This document shows positions 15,727 through 23,339 of a DNA stretch of 64,000 nucleotides, piece by piece. Source of the DNA: SIG607 sp045605385. GTDB lineage: Bacteria; Bacillota; Clostridia; Oscillospirales; Acutalibacteraceae. Position 1 is the stretch's first letter; each line of letters starts with the position of its first letter. The notes under the pieces were generated by a model. It was not told where the DNA came from. It was given only the letters and a program-made list of their open reading frames with translations, and made no database searches. The DNA lies in assembly GCA_045605385.1 (NCBI GenBank), contig JAZUPW010000031.1, positions 1 to 64,000 of the forward strand. The letters are read 5' to 3'. Made by a program: the position numbers and the translations under genes.

Positions 15727-17937
15727 ATGAATAATATAAAAAGAGCAGAACTACATTTACACACAAAATTATCCGATGATATTTCGGTTATTGGGGTTAA
15801 AGAAATTTTTGAAAAAGCCGAAGAATTAGGTCTCGACACAGTTGCTTTTACTAATTTTGATAATGTGCAAGATTTCCCTGAAATTATGCACTACGCGAAG
15901 AAATACGAAAACATTAAAGTGATTTACGGTGCAGAGCTTCGCTATATGAACGAAAACAGTGTTGCTCCGTTTGGAATAACCGTACTTGCAAAAAATCAAG
16001 ATGGCATTAAAGAACTTTATAAAGTTCTTTCTTCAATAAAAGATGATGGCGTTTGTAACCTCATTGATTTAGATATTCTTAAGAAAAACCGAAAGAATTT
16101 ACTTGTTGGCTCTTGCGGTAATATGGGAGCATTATATGATGCAATAGCAAAGAATGAATATACCGAAAAGATAGCTGCTTTTTATGATTATTTTGAAATT
16201 TATCCCACCAAAGATAAAACGGAGAAAGATATTTATAAAAAGATTTTTGATTTAGGTGAAGAATTAGGGGTGCCCGTAATAGCAACAGGCAACTGCCATT
16301 ACATATCTTCCGATGATGCAATATGTCGTGAAGTTGTAATAACCGCACGAAATTTGCAAAACAGAGATAATGGTAAATTTTTTGTTCGCACAACTAAAGA
16401 AATGCTTGAGGAATTTTCATATCTTGGAAATTATGGTGCAGAGAAGGTTGTCCTCGAAAATCCGCAAATTATAACATACGTTGTAGAAAAATCCGTGCCA
16501 TTAAAAGAAGGAAATTATTATCCCGTTTTTGAAAATGCATATAACGATTTAGAAAAAATATGTTATAGCAAAGCTTATGAACTTTACGGCAATCCTTTGC
16601 CCGAAATCATAAAGGAAAGACTTGATGCAGAACTTGAACTTTTAACGGATGAAAAAACTGCCACCCAGTATTTGATAGCAAAAAAACTTGTGGATTATGC
16701 GAAAGAGAAGGGGCAACTCGTTACTGCTCGTGGATCGGTCGGTTCAGTATTTACAGCGTTCCTTTTGGGTATTAGCGAGACCAATCCCTTGCCGCCGCAT
16801 TATTATTGTCCTCACTGTTATTATTTTGAAGAAACCAAAGATATAGCAGACGGCTTTGACCTGCCTGATAAGAAATGTTCCGTTTGTAATAAACCTTTAA
16901 AATCGGACGGACACGATATGCCTTATGAAACTTTTATGGGGTTTAATGGCGATAAAACACCTGATATTGATTTGAATTTCCCGGGAGAGTTTATGTTGGA
17001 TGCGCAAAGGTTTATGGGTGAATATTTTGGAAACGATAAAGTCGTACAAGCCGGTACTGTAGCGACTGTGTGGGATGGGATTGCCGAAAAATATATACAA
17101 GAATACGCGACGACTAAAAACGCAAGTTTTAAACTAGAAGAAAAAGAAAATTTAATAACTAAAATTGTTGGAATTAAAAGAAGCAGTGGAATGCATCCCT
17201 GCGGTATCATAATTATTCCACCGGAGATGGAGTTTGAAGATTTTACGCCACTTAATCAAAACTTCGCGCCGCTTTCTACTACTCATTTTGATTTTCATAG
17301 TCTGCACGATACAATTTTAAAACAAGATATATTGGGGCACACCACCCTTGATTTACTTTCGGAATTAGAGAAAAGAACAGGAAAATCGGTAGTGGATATT
17401 AAATTTAATGACCCTTTAATATATGAGATGTTCCAAAAAGCTGATACTTTATGTATCCCTGAGTTCGACTCTGATTTTGTAAGAGATATGCTTATCAAAA
17501 CAAAACCGAAAAATTTTAATGACCTTGTTAAATTTCTCGGACTTTGTCACGGCGCTAATGTTTGGACGGATAATGCAGAACATCTGATAAAAAATAAAGT
17601 TTGTAGCATCTCGGAAGTGATTGCCACAAGAGATGATATATTTGACTATCTGACATCTAAAGGAATGGATAAATATACAGCATTTTGCATTATGGAAAGT
17701 GTTCGAAAAGGTCTTTGGGCGAAGGATAAACTTTCCGAATGGGATAAAAAGAGGTTTATAGAAGAAATGCAAAATATCAATGTTCCTGAATGGTATATTG
17801 AAAGTCTTTCAAAAGTGCGCTATATGTTCCCGAAAGCACATTCGGTTGCTTATGTTATGAATGCTGTAAGACTTATGTGGTTTAAAATCTATTACCCAAC
17901 TACGTTCAATACCGTCATTTCCAAAATGGATATTTAG
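15727..17937 (+). CDS. Shortened PolC-like DNA polymerase (PHP, palm, fingers only)
   Basis: This 736-residue protein matches the central part of PolC, the Gram-positive replicative polymerase of about 1,440 residues. Order seen: PHP domain from HLHT (10-13); no exonuclease inserted after YGAE (67-70); palm start ARGSVGS (334-340); zinc knuckle C361/C364/C384/C387; PDIDLNF with Asp413 and Asp415; KQDILGH with Asp534; fingers block MFPKAHSVAYV (700-710). The OB domain, proofreading exonuclease, and duplex- and tau-binding C-terminus are missing. The PHP TDH triad reads T-N-F (42-44), so its metal site is probably damaged, but all three polymerase Asp are kept. It ends cleanly before a terminator and is last in the operon. 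A specialised polymerase is inferred. Confidence 0.87.
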   Translation: MNNIKRAELHLHTKLSDDISVIGVKEIFEKAEELGLDTVAFTNFDNVQDFPEIMHYAKKYENIKVIYGAELRYMNENSVAPFGITVLAKNQDGIKELYKVLSSIKDDGVCNLIDLDILKKNRKNLLVGSCGNMGALYDAIAKNEYTEKIAAFYDYFEIYPTKDKTEKDIYKKIFDLGEELGVPVIATGNCHYISSDDAICREVVITARNLQNRDNGKFFVRTTKEMLEEFSYLGNYGAEKVVLENPQIITYVVEKSVPLKEGNYYPVFENAYNDLEKICYSKAYELYGNPLPEIIKERLDAELELLTDEKTATQYLIAKKLVDYAKEKGQLVTARGSVGSVFTAFLLGISETNPLPPHYYCPHCYYFEETKDIADGFDLPDKKCSVCNKPLKSDGHDMPYETFMGFNGDKTPDIDLNFPGEFMLDAQRFMGEYFGNDKVVQAGTVATVWDGIAEKYIQEYATTKNASFKLEEKENLITKIVGIKRSSGMHPCGIIIIPPEMEFEDFTPLNQNFAPLSTTHFDFHSLHDTILKQDILGHTTLDLLSELEKRTGKSVVDIKFNDPLIYEMFQKADTLCIPEFDSDFVRDMLIKTKPKNFNDLVKFLGLCHGANVWTDNAEHLIKNKVCSISEVIATRDDIFDYLTSKGMDKYTAFCIMESVRKGLWAKDKLSEWDKKRFIEEMQNINVPEWYIESLSKVRYMFPKAHSVAYVMNAVRLMWFKIYYPTTFNTVISKMDI

Positions 17938-17947
17938 GCAAAATAGA

Positions 17948-17986
17948 ATCGCTATCTAAGCAAAAGAAACTTAGATAGCGATTTTA
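17948..17986 (+). terminator. Rho-independent terminator of the six-gene operon
   Basis: A 13-bp perfect stem (17948-17960 with 17970-17982), 9-base loop and following T's lie 10 bases after the mini-PolC stop codon. Confidence 0.85.
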
Positions 17987-17993
17987 ATATTAA

Positions 17994-18210
17994 TTAAACG
18001 GGCAATACTGCTCCGCGAGATTTAAGATAAATATCAATATCATTATTGATATAGTTATGGCCTGTTGTGTGTAGAACATCGTAAAACTCGTAAATGTAGT
18101 CGAACACACCGTAGTCACTAAAGAGCTTTGCAACAGTTTTTTCCCGAAAGATTGTGGTGTAATTTATAGTTTTCTAAACGGAAAACTGTAAAGGTCATTT
18201 CTTTGCTCAT
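17994..18210 (-). pseudogene. Frameshifted DUF3791-like small gene
   Basis: The minus strand has a good ribosome site (AAGGAGG) and ATG at 18210, and starts MSKEMTFTVFRLENYK. The frame breaks in a run of six A's (plus-strand T's at 18137-18142); with five A's it would read on as SGKTVAKLFSDYGVFDYI and YDVLHTTGHNYINNDIDIYL to a stop at 17994. The restored protein resembles DUF3791-type small proteins found next to toxin-like or mobile genes. The name is from memory. A sequencing error in the run is also possible. Confidence 0.65.
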
Positions 18211-18222
18211 AAATCTTCCTCC

Positions 18223-18342
18223 TTATACATCGGGGAACTGGATGGTTCCGTTCTTTTCTTCTTGTTCAAACAACGAATAGAGCATTTGTGTGCTATAAAC
18301 GGCAACAATATTATTTTTATTAATTGAAAGGTAATAAATCAA
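18223..18342 (-). pseudogene. C-terminal gene fragment before the DUF3791-like gene
   Basis: About 40 codons remain, ending in VYSTQMLYSLFEQEEK then NGTIQFPDV and a stop 12 bases before the next ATG, typical operon spacing. An in-frame TAA lies just upstream of the fragment, so the N-terminal part is lost. The parent family is not recognised. Confidence 0.45.
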
Positions 18343-18368
18343 CTTTTACCACAAAGCTGAATGCTGGC

Positions 18369-18756
18369 TTATCTATAAATTAGTTCGTAGTTTACTGTTT
18401 CGGTTACGCGCTGTTTGATGTTATTCATTCGGCGCACCCATTCCATTTGGTCGGTTGCTTTCAGTTCTTCCGTAACGCCCTCCGATTTTTTATACTGCAC
18501 TATAAGATCATCGAACATTTCTTGTGCCTGGTCGTTTATATCATACAGATAGGAATTGAGTTTGCCTTCGAAACTTAGACGATTGTAGGTGGCTTTTCGG
18601 CGAGATTTCAGATAATCTAAATGCCGCATACCCCATACGCCAATTCTTTGGTTTCAACCTCAGGCAGAGTGAAGCATGGAATGTAATAATCACCCTATAA
18701 TTCATACCACAAGCCGTTGGATTTATCGAGAATATATGCTTCTAAAGTTTTTTCAT
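18369..18756 (-). pseudogene. tnpV: Decayed TnpV (transposon-encoded protein) gene
   Basis: The last 86 residues (18369-18629) are open and strongly resemble TnpV of Tn4451-like mobilisable elements: GKLNSYLYDINDQAQEMFDD, EGVTEELKATDQMEWVRRMN and a final ELIYR. Upstream, homologous sequence continues out of frame: SNGLWYEL, then an in-frame TAG where Gln is expected, then GDYYIPCFTLPEVETKEL and a frameshift near 18640 just before GVWGMRHLDYLK. At least two disabling changes are therefore present. TnpV's role is not known. It marks a former mobile element between the island and the tRNA. Confidence 0.75.
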
Positions 18757-18810
18757 AAACTAACTTCCGTTCAATTTTTTGAATTGAAAATTGGATAGTC
18801 TACCCAAAGA

Positions 18811-18851
18811 GAAAATCCGAACCCGCCGCCTATTAGACGGAGGTTCGGATT
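18811..18851 (-). terminator. Terminator downstream of tRNA-Pro
   Basis: On the minus strand a 10-bp stem, AATCCGAACC with GGTTCGGATT, is followed by a T-rich tract, 10 bases after the tRNA 3' end. Confidence 0.75.
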
Positions 18852-18860
18852 ATTCGTGTT

Positions 18861-18937
18861 TGGTCGAGGTGACAGGATTCGAACCTGCGACCTCTGCGTC
18901 CCGAACGCAGCGCTCTACCAAACTGAGCCACACCTCG
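18861..18937 (-). tRNA. tRNA-Pro (anticodon CGG)
   Basis: A full cloverleaf is visible on the minus strand. The acceptor stem is CGAGGTG with CACCTCG, the anticodon stem CTGCG/CGCAG encloses the loop TTCGGGA (anticodon CGG, reads CCG), and the T loop is GGTTCGAATCC. The discriminator A and CCA end are encoded. Its 3' end faces the accessory island, the side where tRNA-targeting integrases insert DNA. Confidence 0.95.
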
Positions 18938-18985
18938 ATATAATATTTACTTGTGCTTATTGTTGCGGTTTTAGTCAGCCATAAT

Positions 18986-19014
18986 ATTATACTAAATGTG
19001 GGTGAATTAGTCAA
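18986..19014 (-). promoter_or_regulatory. Promoter of tRNA-Pro
   Basis: On the minus strand TTGACT (19009-19014) and TATAAT (18986-18991) are 17 bases apart, about 50 bases before the tRNA. Confidence 0.8.
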
Positions 19015-19026
19015 TACCTAATTTTA

Positions 19027-19059
19027 AAAAATGGGAAGACTCTTTTTTTGAGTCTTCCC
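19027..19059 (-). terminator. Rho-independent terminator of ileS
   Basis: A 10-bp stem GGGAAGACTC/GAGTCTTCCC with a 7-base loop is followed by A-TTTTTT on the minus strand, right after the ileS stop. Confidence 0.85.
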
Positions 19060-19067
19060 TATTAATT

Positions 19068-22000
19068 TTATACGCGTTTTACGCTGATTGTGATTTTTTC
19101 GCCGTTAATATCCCATTCTTTTACGAATGCGCCTTCGGGGGCATTTGCAGAAGTTATAGCATCGCAAAGAGTGTCGGCAGATATTTCCGCTTCGTTTTTC
19201 TTTGCTATTGCTTCAACCTTTTCACTTCCGCAAAGGGTTACCGTTATATGGTCGGTAACGTTAAAGTCGGCTTCTTTACGCATTGTTTGAATTTTGCTTA
19301 TAAGTTCTCTTACAAAACCTTCTTCAATAAGTTCTTCGGTAAGAACAGTATCAAGTGTAACCGAAATACCGTTATCTGAAAGTGAGAACAAGCCTTCTTT
19401 CTGAGTTGTTTCAATAAGCAAATCTTCTTTGGTAAGTTCAACAACACCATCGGCAAAGTCAAATACTAATTTACCGTTTGCTTCAAGTTCGTCATAAGCG
19501 GCATTACCGTCAAGTTCGCTTAAAGCGGTACGTATAGCATTTAACTGTTTACCGTACTTAGGACCTACAGTTCTTAGTTGTGGCTTAAATGCATAACTTA
19601 CAAGTTTAGCAGAATCATCGGCAAAGCATACGTTTTTGATATTAAGTTCATCTTCAATAATTTCAAGATATGCTTCATCGGGATTTTCTTCGCACTTAAC
19701 ATACATTGTATTAAGCGGCTGACGGTTTTTAAGGTTAGCACCGTTTCTTGCGGCACGGCCCAAAACAACAATACCTAACACTGCCTTCATATCTGCTTCA
19801 AGTTTAGTATCAATAGCGCTTTCCTTGACTTCGGGGAAATCGCAAAGATGAACACTAACAGGCGCGCTGCTATCTACACTGCAAACCAGATTTCTGTAAA
19901 TGTTTTCTGCCATAAACGGAATCATGGGCGCCGAAATCTTTGCACAGGTAACAAGCGCAGTATAAAGAGTCATATAGGCAGCAATCTTATCATCGGTAAG
20001 TTCAGTTACCCAATAGCGTTCTCTGCCACGGCGAACGTACCAGTTACTCATTTCATCTACAAATTCCTGCAATGCTCTTGCGGCTTCGGGGATTCTGTAA
20101 TTTTCAAGGTTAGTATCCACAGCCTTTATTGTACTATTCAATCGCGAAAGCAACCATTTATCCATAACAGAAAGTTTGCAATCTTCAAGGTTATACTTGG
20201 TTGGGTCAAACTTATCTATATTTGCATAAAGTACGTAGAAAGCATAGGTATTCCAAAGCGTACCCATAAATTTACGCTGACCTTCAACAACTGCCTTACC
20301 GTGGAAACGGTTAGGAAGCCAAGGCGCAGAGTTAGTATAGAAATACCAACGTATAGCATCGGCGCCGTAGGTTTCAAGCGCTTCAAACGGGTCAACTGCG
20401 TTGCCCTTTGATTTACTCATTTTCTGTCCGAGTTCGTCCTGAACGTGGCCTAAAACTATAACGTTCTTATAAGGCGCTTTGTTGAAAAGCAAGGTAGAAA
20501 TAGCAAGAAGCGAATAGAACCAACCTCTGGTCTGGTCAACGGCTTCTGAAATGAAGTTTGCAGGGAACTGACTTTCAAACAGTTCTTTATTTTCAAAAGG
20601 ATAATGATGCTGTGCAAACGGCATTGAGCCAGAATCGAACCAACAGTCTATAACTTCGGGTACGCGTTTCATTTGCGCAGAACATTTAGGACAGCGAATG
20701 GTAACCGCGTCGATATAAGGACGGTGAAGTTCAATATCATCGGGACAGTTATCTGACATTTCTTTAAGTTCTGCAATACTGCCTATAGCGTGGCGATGAC
20801 CGCATTCACATTCCCAGATATTAAGCGGAGTACCCCAATAACGGTTACGGGAAAGTCCCCAATCCTGTACATTTTCAAGCCAATCACCGAAACGGCCCTT
20901 ACCAATGCTTTCGGGAATCCAGTTAATTGTATTATTGTTACGGATAAGGTCTTCTCTTACCGCAGTCATTTTTATAAACCAAGATTCTCTTGCATAGTAA
21001 ATAAGCGGAGTATCACAACGCCAGCAGAACGGATAATCGTGTTCAAACTTAGGAGCGGAGAAAAGCAAGTTTCGGCTTTCAAGGTCAACAAGAACCTTAG
21101 GATCGGCATCTTTAACAAACAATCCTGCAAAGGGTGTTTCTTCGGTCATATTACCTTTACCGTCTACAAACTGAACAAAAGGAAGGTCATACTTTCTACC
21201 TACGTTTGCATCGTCTTCACCGAAAGCAGGAGCAATATGAACAATACCTGTACCGTCACTCATAGTAACGTAAGTATCACAAGTTACAAAATGAGCCTTT
21301 TTGCCCTGTTTCTTTGCAACGGCATCGGCGCATTCAAACAAGGGCTCATACTCTTTATATTCAAGACAAGCGCCCTTCATTGTTTCAAGAACAGTATAAC
21401 TTTCTGTTCCTTCTTCAGCAAGACCGCCGAGAACTTTATCGGCAAGAGACTGTGCAAGATAATAAGTATAACCGTCTGCTGCTTTAACCTTTAAATAATC
21501 ATCATTTGGGTTTACGCAAAGAGCAGTATTTGAAGGCAACGTCCAGGGAGTTGTTGTCCATGCAAGGAAGTAAGCATCTTCGCCCACAACTTTAAAACGA
21601 ACAATAGCGCTGCGTTCTTTAACAGCCTTATAGCCCTGCGCCACTTCGTGAGAAGAAAGAGGTGTTCCGCAACGCGGACAGTAAGGTACAATTTTAAAGC
21701 CTTTATAAAGAAGATTCTTTTCGTAAATTTCTTTTAAAGCCCACCATTCAGATTCAATAAAATCGTTGTGGTAAGTAACGTAAGGGTCATCCATATCTGC
21801 CCAGAAGCCAACGGTTTTGGAAAAATCTTCCCACATTCCCTTGTACTGCCAAACACTTTCCTTACAATGGCCTATAAATTCATCAAGACCGTATTTTTCA
21901 ATTTGTTCTTTACCGTCAAGACCTAACTTCTTTTCAACCTCTAATTCAACAGGCAGACCGTGGGTATCCCAACCTGCTTTTCTTGGCACCATACAACCTT

Positions 22001-22223
22001 TCATTGTACGGTAACGCGGAATCATATCCTTAATAACACGGGTAAGAACGTGGCCGATATGAGGTTTGCCGTTAGCGGTTGGAGGTCCGTCATAGAACAC
22101 GTAAGGTTCACCGTTTTTGCGTTGTTCAATACTTTTTTCAAATATTTTTTCGTTGCTCCAGAACTTTTCAATTTTCTTTTCTTCTTCTACAAAATTAAGA
22201 TTAGTAGATACGCTTTTGTACAT
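19068..22223 (-). CDS. ileS: Isoleucyl-tRNA synthetase
   Basis: This 1,051-residue class I aminoacyl-tRNA synthetase charges tRNA-Ile with isoleucine in the cytoplasm. The HIGH signature is GKPHIGH (His55 to His58) and the KMSKS loop is at 601-605 (GQKMSKSKGN). Between them lies the large editing domain, and a CxC/CxxC-rich zinc-like region (WECECGHRH and CPKC) lies near 475-515. The layout and length fit the IleRS group also found in eukaryotes and mupirocin-resistant bacteria, rather than the roughly 920-residue type; this grouping is from memory. Expression is probably controlled by the T-box leader upstream, and a terminator closes the unit. Confidence 0.96.
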   Translation of the reverse strand: MYKSVSTNLNFVEEEKKIEKFWSNEKIFEKSIEQRKNGEPYVFYDGPPTANGKPHIGHVLTRVIKDMIPRYRTMKGCMVPRKAGWDTHGLPVELEVEKKLGLDGKEQIEKYGLDEFIGHCKESVWQYKGMWEDFSKTVGFWADMDDPYVTYHNDFIESEWWALKEIYEKNLLYKGFKIVPYCPRCGTPLSSHEVAQGYKAVKERSAIVRFKVVGEDAYFLAWTTTPWTLPSNTALCVNPNDDYLKVKAADGYTYYLAQSLADKVLGGLAEEGTESYTVLETMKGACLEYKEYEPLFECADAVAKKQGKKAHFVTCDTYVTMSDGTGIVHIAPAFGEDDANVGRKYDLPFVQFVDGKGNMTEETPFAGLFVKDADPKVLVDLESRNLLFSAPKFEHDYPFCWRCDTPLIYYARESWFIKMTAVREDLIRNNNTINWIPESIGKGRFGDWLENVQDWGLSRNRYWGTPLNIWECECGHRHAIGSIAELKEMSDNCPDDIELHRPYIDAVTIRCPKCSAQMKRVPEVIDCWFDSGSMPFAQHHYPFENKELFESQFPANFISEAVDQTRGWFYSLLAISTLLFNKAPYKNVIVLGHVQDELGQKMSKSKGNAVDPFEALETYGADAIRWYFYTNSAPWLPNRFHGKAVVEGQRKFMGTLWNTYAFYVLYANIDKFDPTKYNLEDCKLSVMDKWLLSRLNSTIKAVDTNLENYRIPEAARALQEFVDEMSNWYVRRGRERYWVTELTDDKIAAYMTLYTALVTCAKISAPMIPFMAENIYRNLVCSVDSSAPVSVHLCDFPEVKESAIDTKLEADMKAVLGIVVLGRAARNGANLKNRQPLNTMYVKCEENPDEAYLEIIEDELNIKNVCFADDSAKLVSYAFKPQLRTVGPKYGKQLNAIRTALSELDGNAAYDELEANGKLVFDFADGVVELTKEDLLIETTQKEGLFSLSDNGISVTLDTVLTEELIEEGFVRELISKIQTMRKEADFNVTDHITVTLCGSEKVEAIAKKNEAEISADTLCDAITSANAPEGAFVKEWDINGEKITISVKRV

Positions 22224-22249
22224 TAAAGTTCTCTCCTTCCTTGAAATAA

Positions 22250-22475
22250 CAAAAAGACTTTCATCCCAAACAGGACGAAAGTCTTAACTTCGTAACCACC
22301 CATTTTTCGAATACCAACATATACGGTTCATATAACGGTGAACAACCGGTAAGGCTTACTTAAAATTCGGCCCACAACTCAGAAGTGATTTTCATCTTAA
22401 TGCTACTTTTATCGGGCTTACACCGTCCCCGATTCGCTTTGAATTTTGCAAAAAGACTACTCTCTTCATCACAGT
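22250..22475 (-). promoter_or_regulatory. T-box riboswitch (Ile) before ileS
   Basis: The minus-strand leader has the order expected of a T-box: a GAAGAGAGTAG start, a stem I with AAAATCAC that can present the specifier ATC (Ile), the antiterminator sequence TGGGTGGTTACG, and a terminator hairpin (22254-22285, AAGACTTTCGTCC with its partner, then T's). Uncharged tRNA-Ile should favour the antiterminator and switch ileS on. The T-box sequence is slightly off the usual GGGTGGTACCGCG. Confidence 0.85.
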
Positions 22476-22492
22476 TTTTAAACAACAAGAGT

Positions 22493-22521
22493 ATAATAAC
22501 ACACTTTTATAAAAAAAGCAA
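22493..22521 (-). promoter_or_regulatory. Promoter of the T-box/ileS transcript
   Basis: On the minus strand TTGCTT (22516-22521) and TATTAT (22493-22498) are 17 bases apart, about 20 bases before the T-box leader. Confidence 0.6.
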
Positions 22522-22524
22522 GTT

Positions 22525-23328
22525 TTAATTAATTTCAACAAGTTTTCCGCACACTATAAACCTTGCATCTTCAAAACTGTATGCACAGGTAACAAACGAA
22601 ACAATATTATCGTCAGCGTTTATTTGAACATCAGATTTGATTTTAGATTTACCGTAAGCGTAATTAACAAAACTGTCAAATTCTTCTTTAGTACTTAAAA
22701 GGCTGAACACGGCATCATCTGAACCCGATTCATAAGCAGAGAATATATCTACACGGTAATTCTTTTCGGGCGTATACAGATAAAACGATGGGTAAGCGTT
22801 GAAATAGGCTTGATTTCTATATCTTAACAGCGTTCCGAACATAACGCCCGTTTTCATAGAATGACCGTAAATAATTGTATTGCGGTCGGAAAAATCTTTA
22901 TTGTTAACGGCATCCATAAAAATAGAGCCGTTAGCATTCTTTCTGCCGTCTATTAAAGTGGTAAGATAATGATTATTGTCATCCCCTTGTAACAGCGGGT
23001 AATTAATAACACCATTCTGATTAAATATCCACCCTACAACATCGCTGTTCTGATTAAGAAGTTTATCAAAATCAATTTTTGTCGGTATTGGATAAATTTT
23101 ATATTGTTTCTCGGCAGGAGCGCTGTCGGTTTCCTTGGAACTTTCATCGTTTACAATTTCTTCTTCGTAGGTTACAAACTCTTCTGCAATAGAATTATTA
23201 AGTTGTTTGCTTTTGTTAGCCTGTATATAATAAGAGGCTATTTTCCATATACAAAATACAAAAACTGCAACAAAAAACACTAAAAGAATATTATAAAGCC
23301 ATCGCAATTTATTCTTATTTTTAGTCAT
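22525..23328 (-). CDS. srtB: Class B sortase
   Basis: This 267-residue membrane-anchored transpeptidase resembles class B sortases, which cut a C-terminal sorting signal and attach the protein to peptidoglycan or join pilins. An N-terminal membrane segment spans residues about 10-33, followed by an acidic linker and the sortase fold. The catalytic triad is visible as YGHSM (His156), VTCAY (Cys248) and DARFIV (Arg256). It starts 11 bases after topB, so the two are probably one transcript, an unexpected pairing. No protein in this window carries an evident NPQTN or LPXTG signal, so the substrate lies elsewhere. Confidence 0.92.
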   Translation of the reverse strand: MTKNKNKLRWLYNILLVFFVAVFVFCIWKIASYYIQANKSKQLNNSIAEEFVTYEEEIVNDESSKETDSAPAEKQYKIYPIPTKIDFDKLLNQNSDVVGWIFNQNGVINYPLLQGDDNNHYLTTLIDGRKNANGSIFMDAVNNKDFSDRNTIIYGHSMKTGVMFGTLLRYRNQAYFNAYPSFYLYTPEKNYRVDIFSAYESGSDDAVFSLLSTKEEFDSFVNYAYGKSKIKSDVQINADDNIVSFVTCAYSFEDARFIVCGKLVEIN

Positions 23329-23339
23329 AAAACGTCCTC

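Noticed and set aside
15727..17937. Housekeeping polC broken by frameshift or contig error
   Set aside because: The exonuclease is absent from inside the PHP domain, not just the ends, and the gene closes with its own stop and a strong terminator, so it is a distinct architecture.
1..18860. Intact prophage or conjugative element
   Set aside because: No integrase, terminase, capsid, relaxase or conjugation genes were seen; only decayed tnpV-type remnants remain.
19848..21494. Long plus-strand open frames opposite ileS
   Set aside because: They lie wholly inside the well-supported ileS gene, have no ribosome sites and no recognisable motifs, so they are frame shadows.
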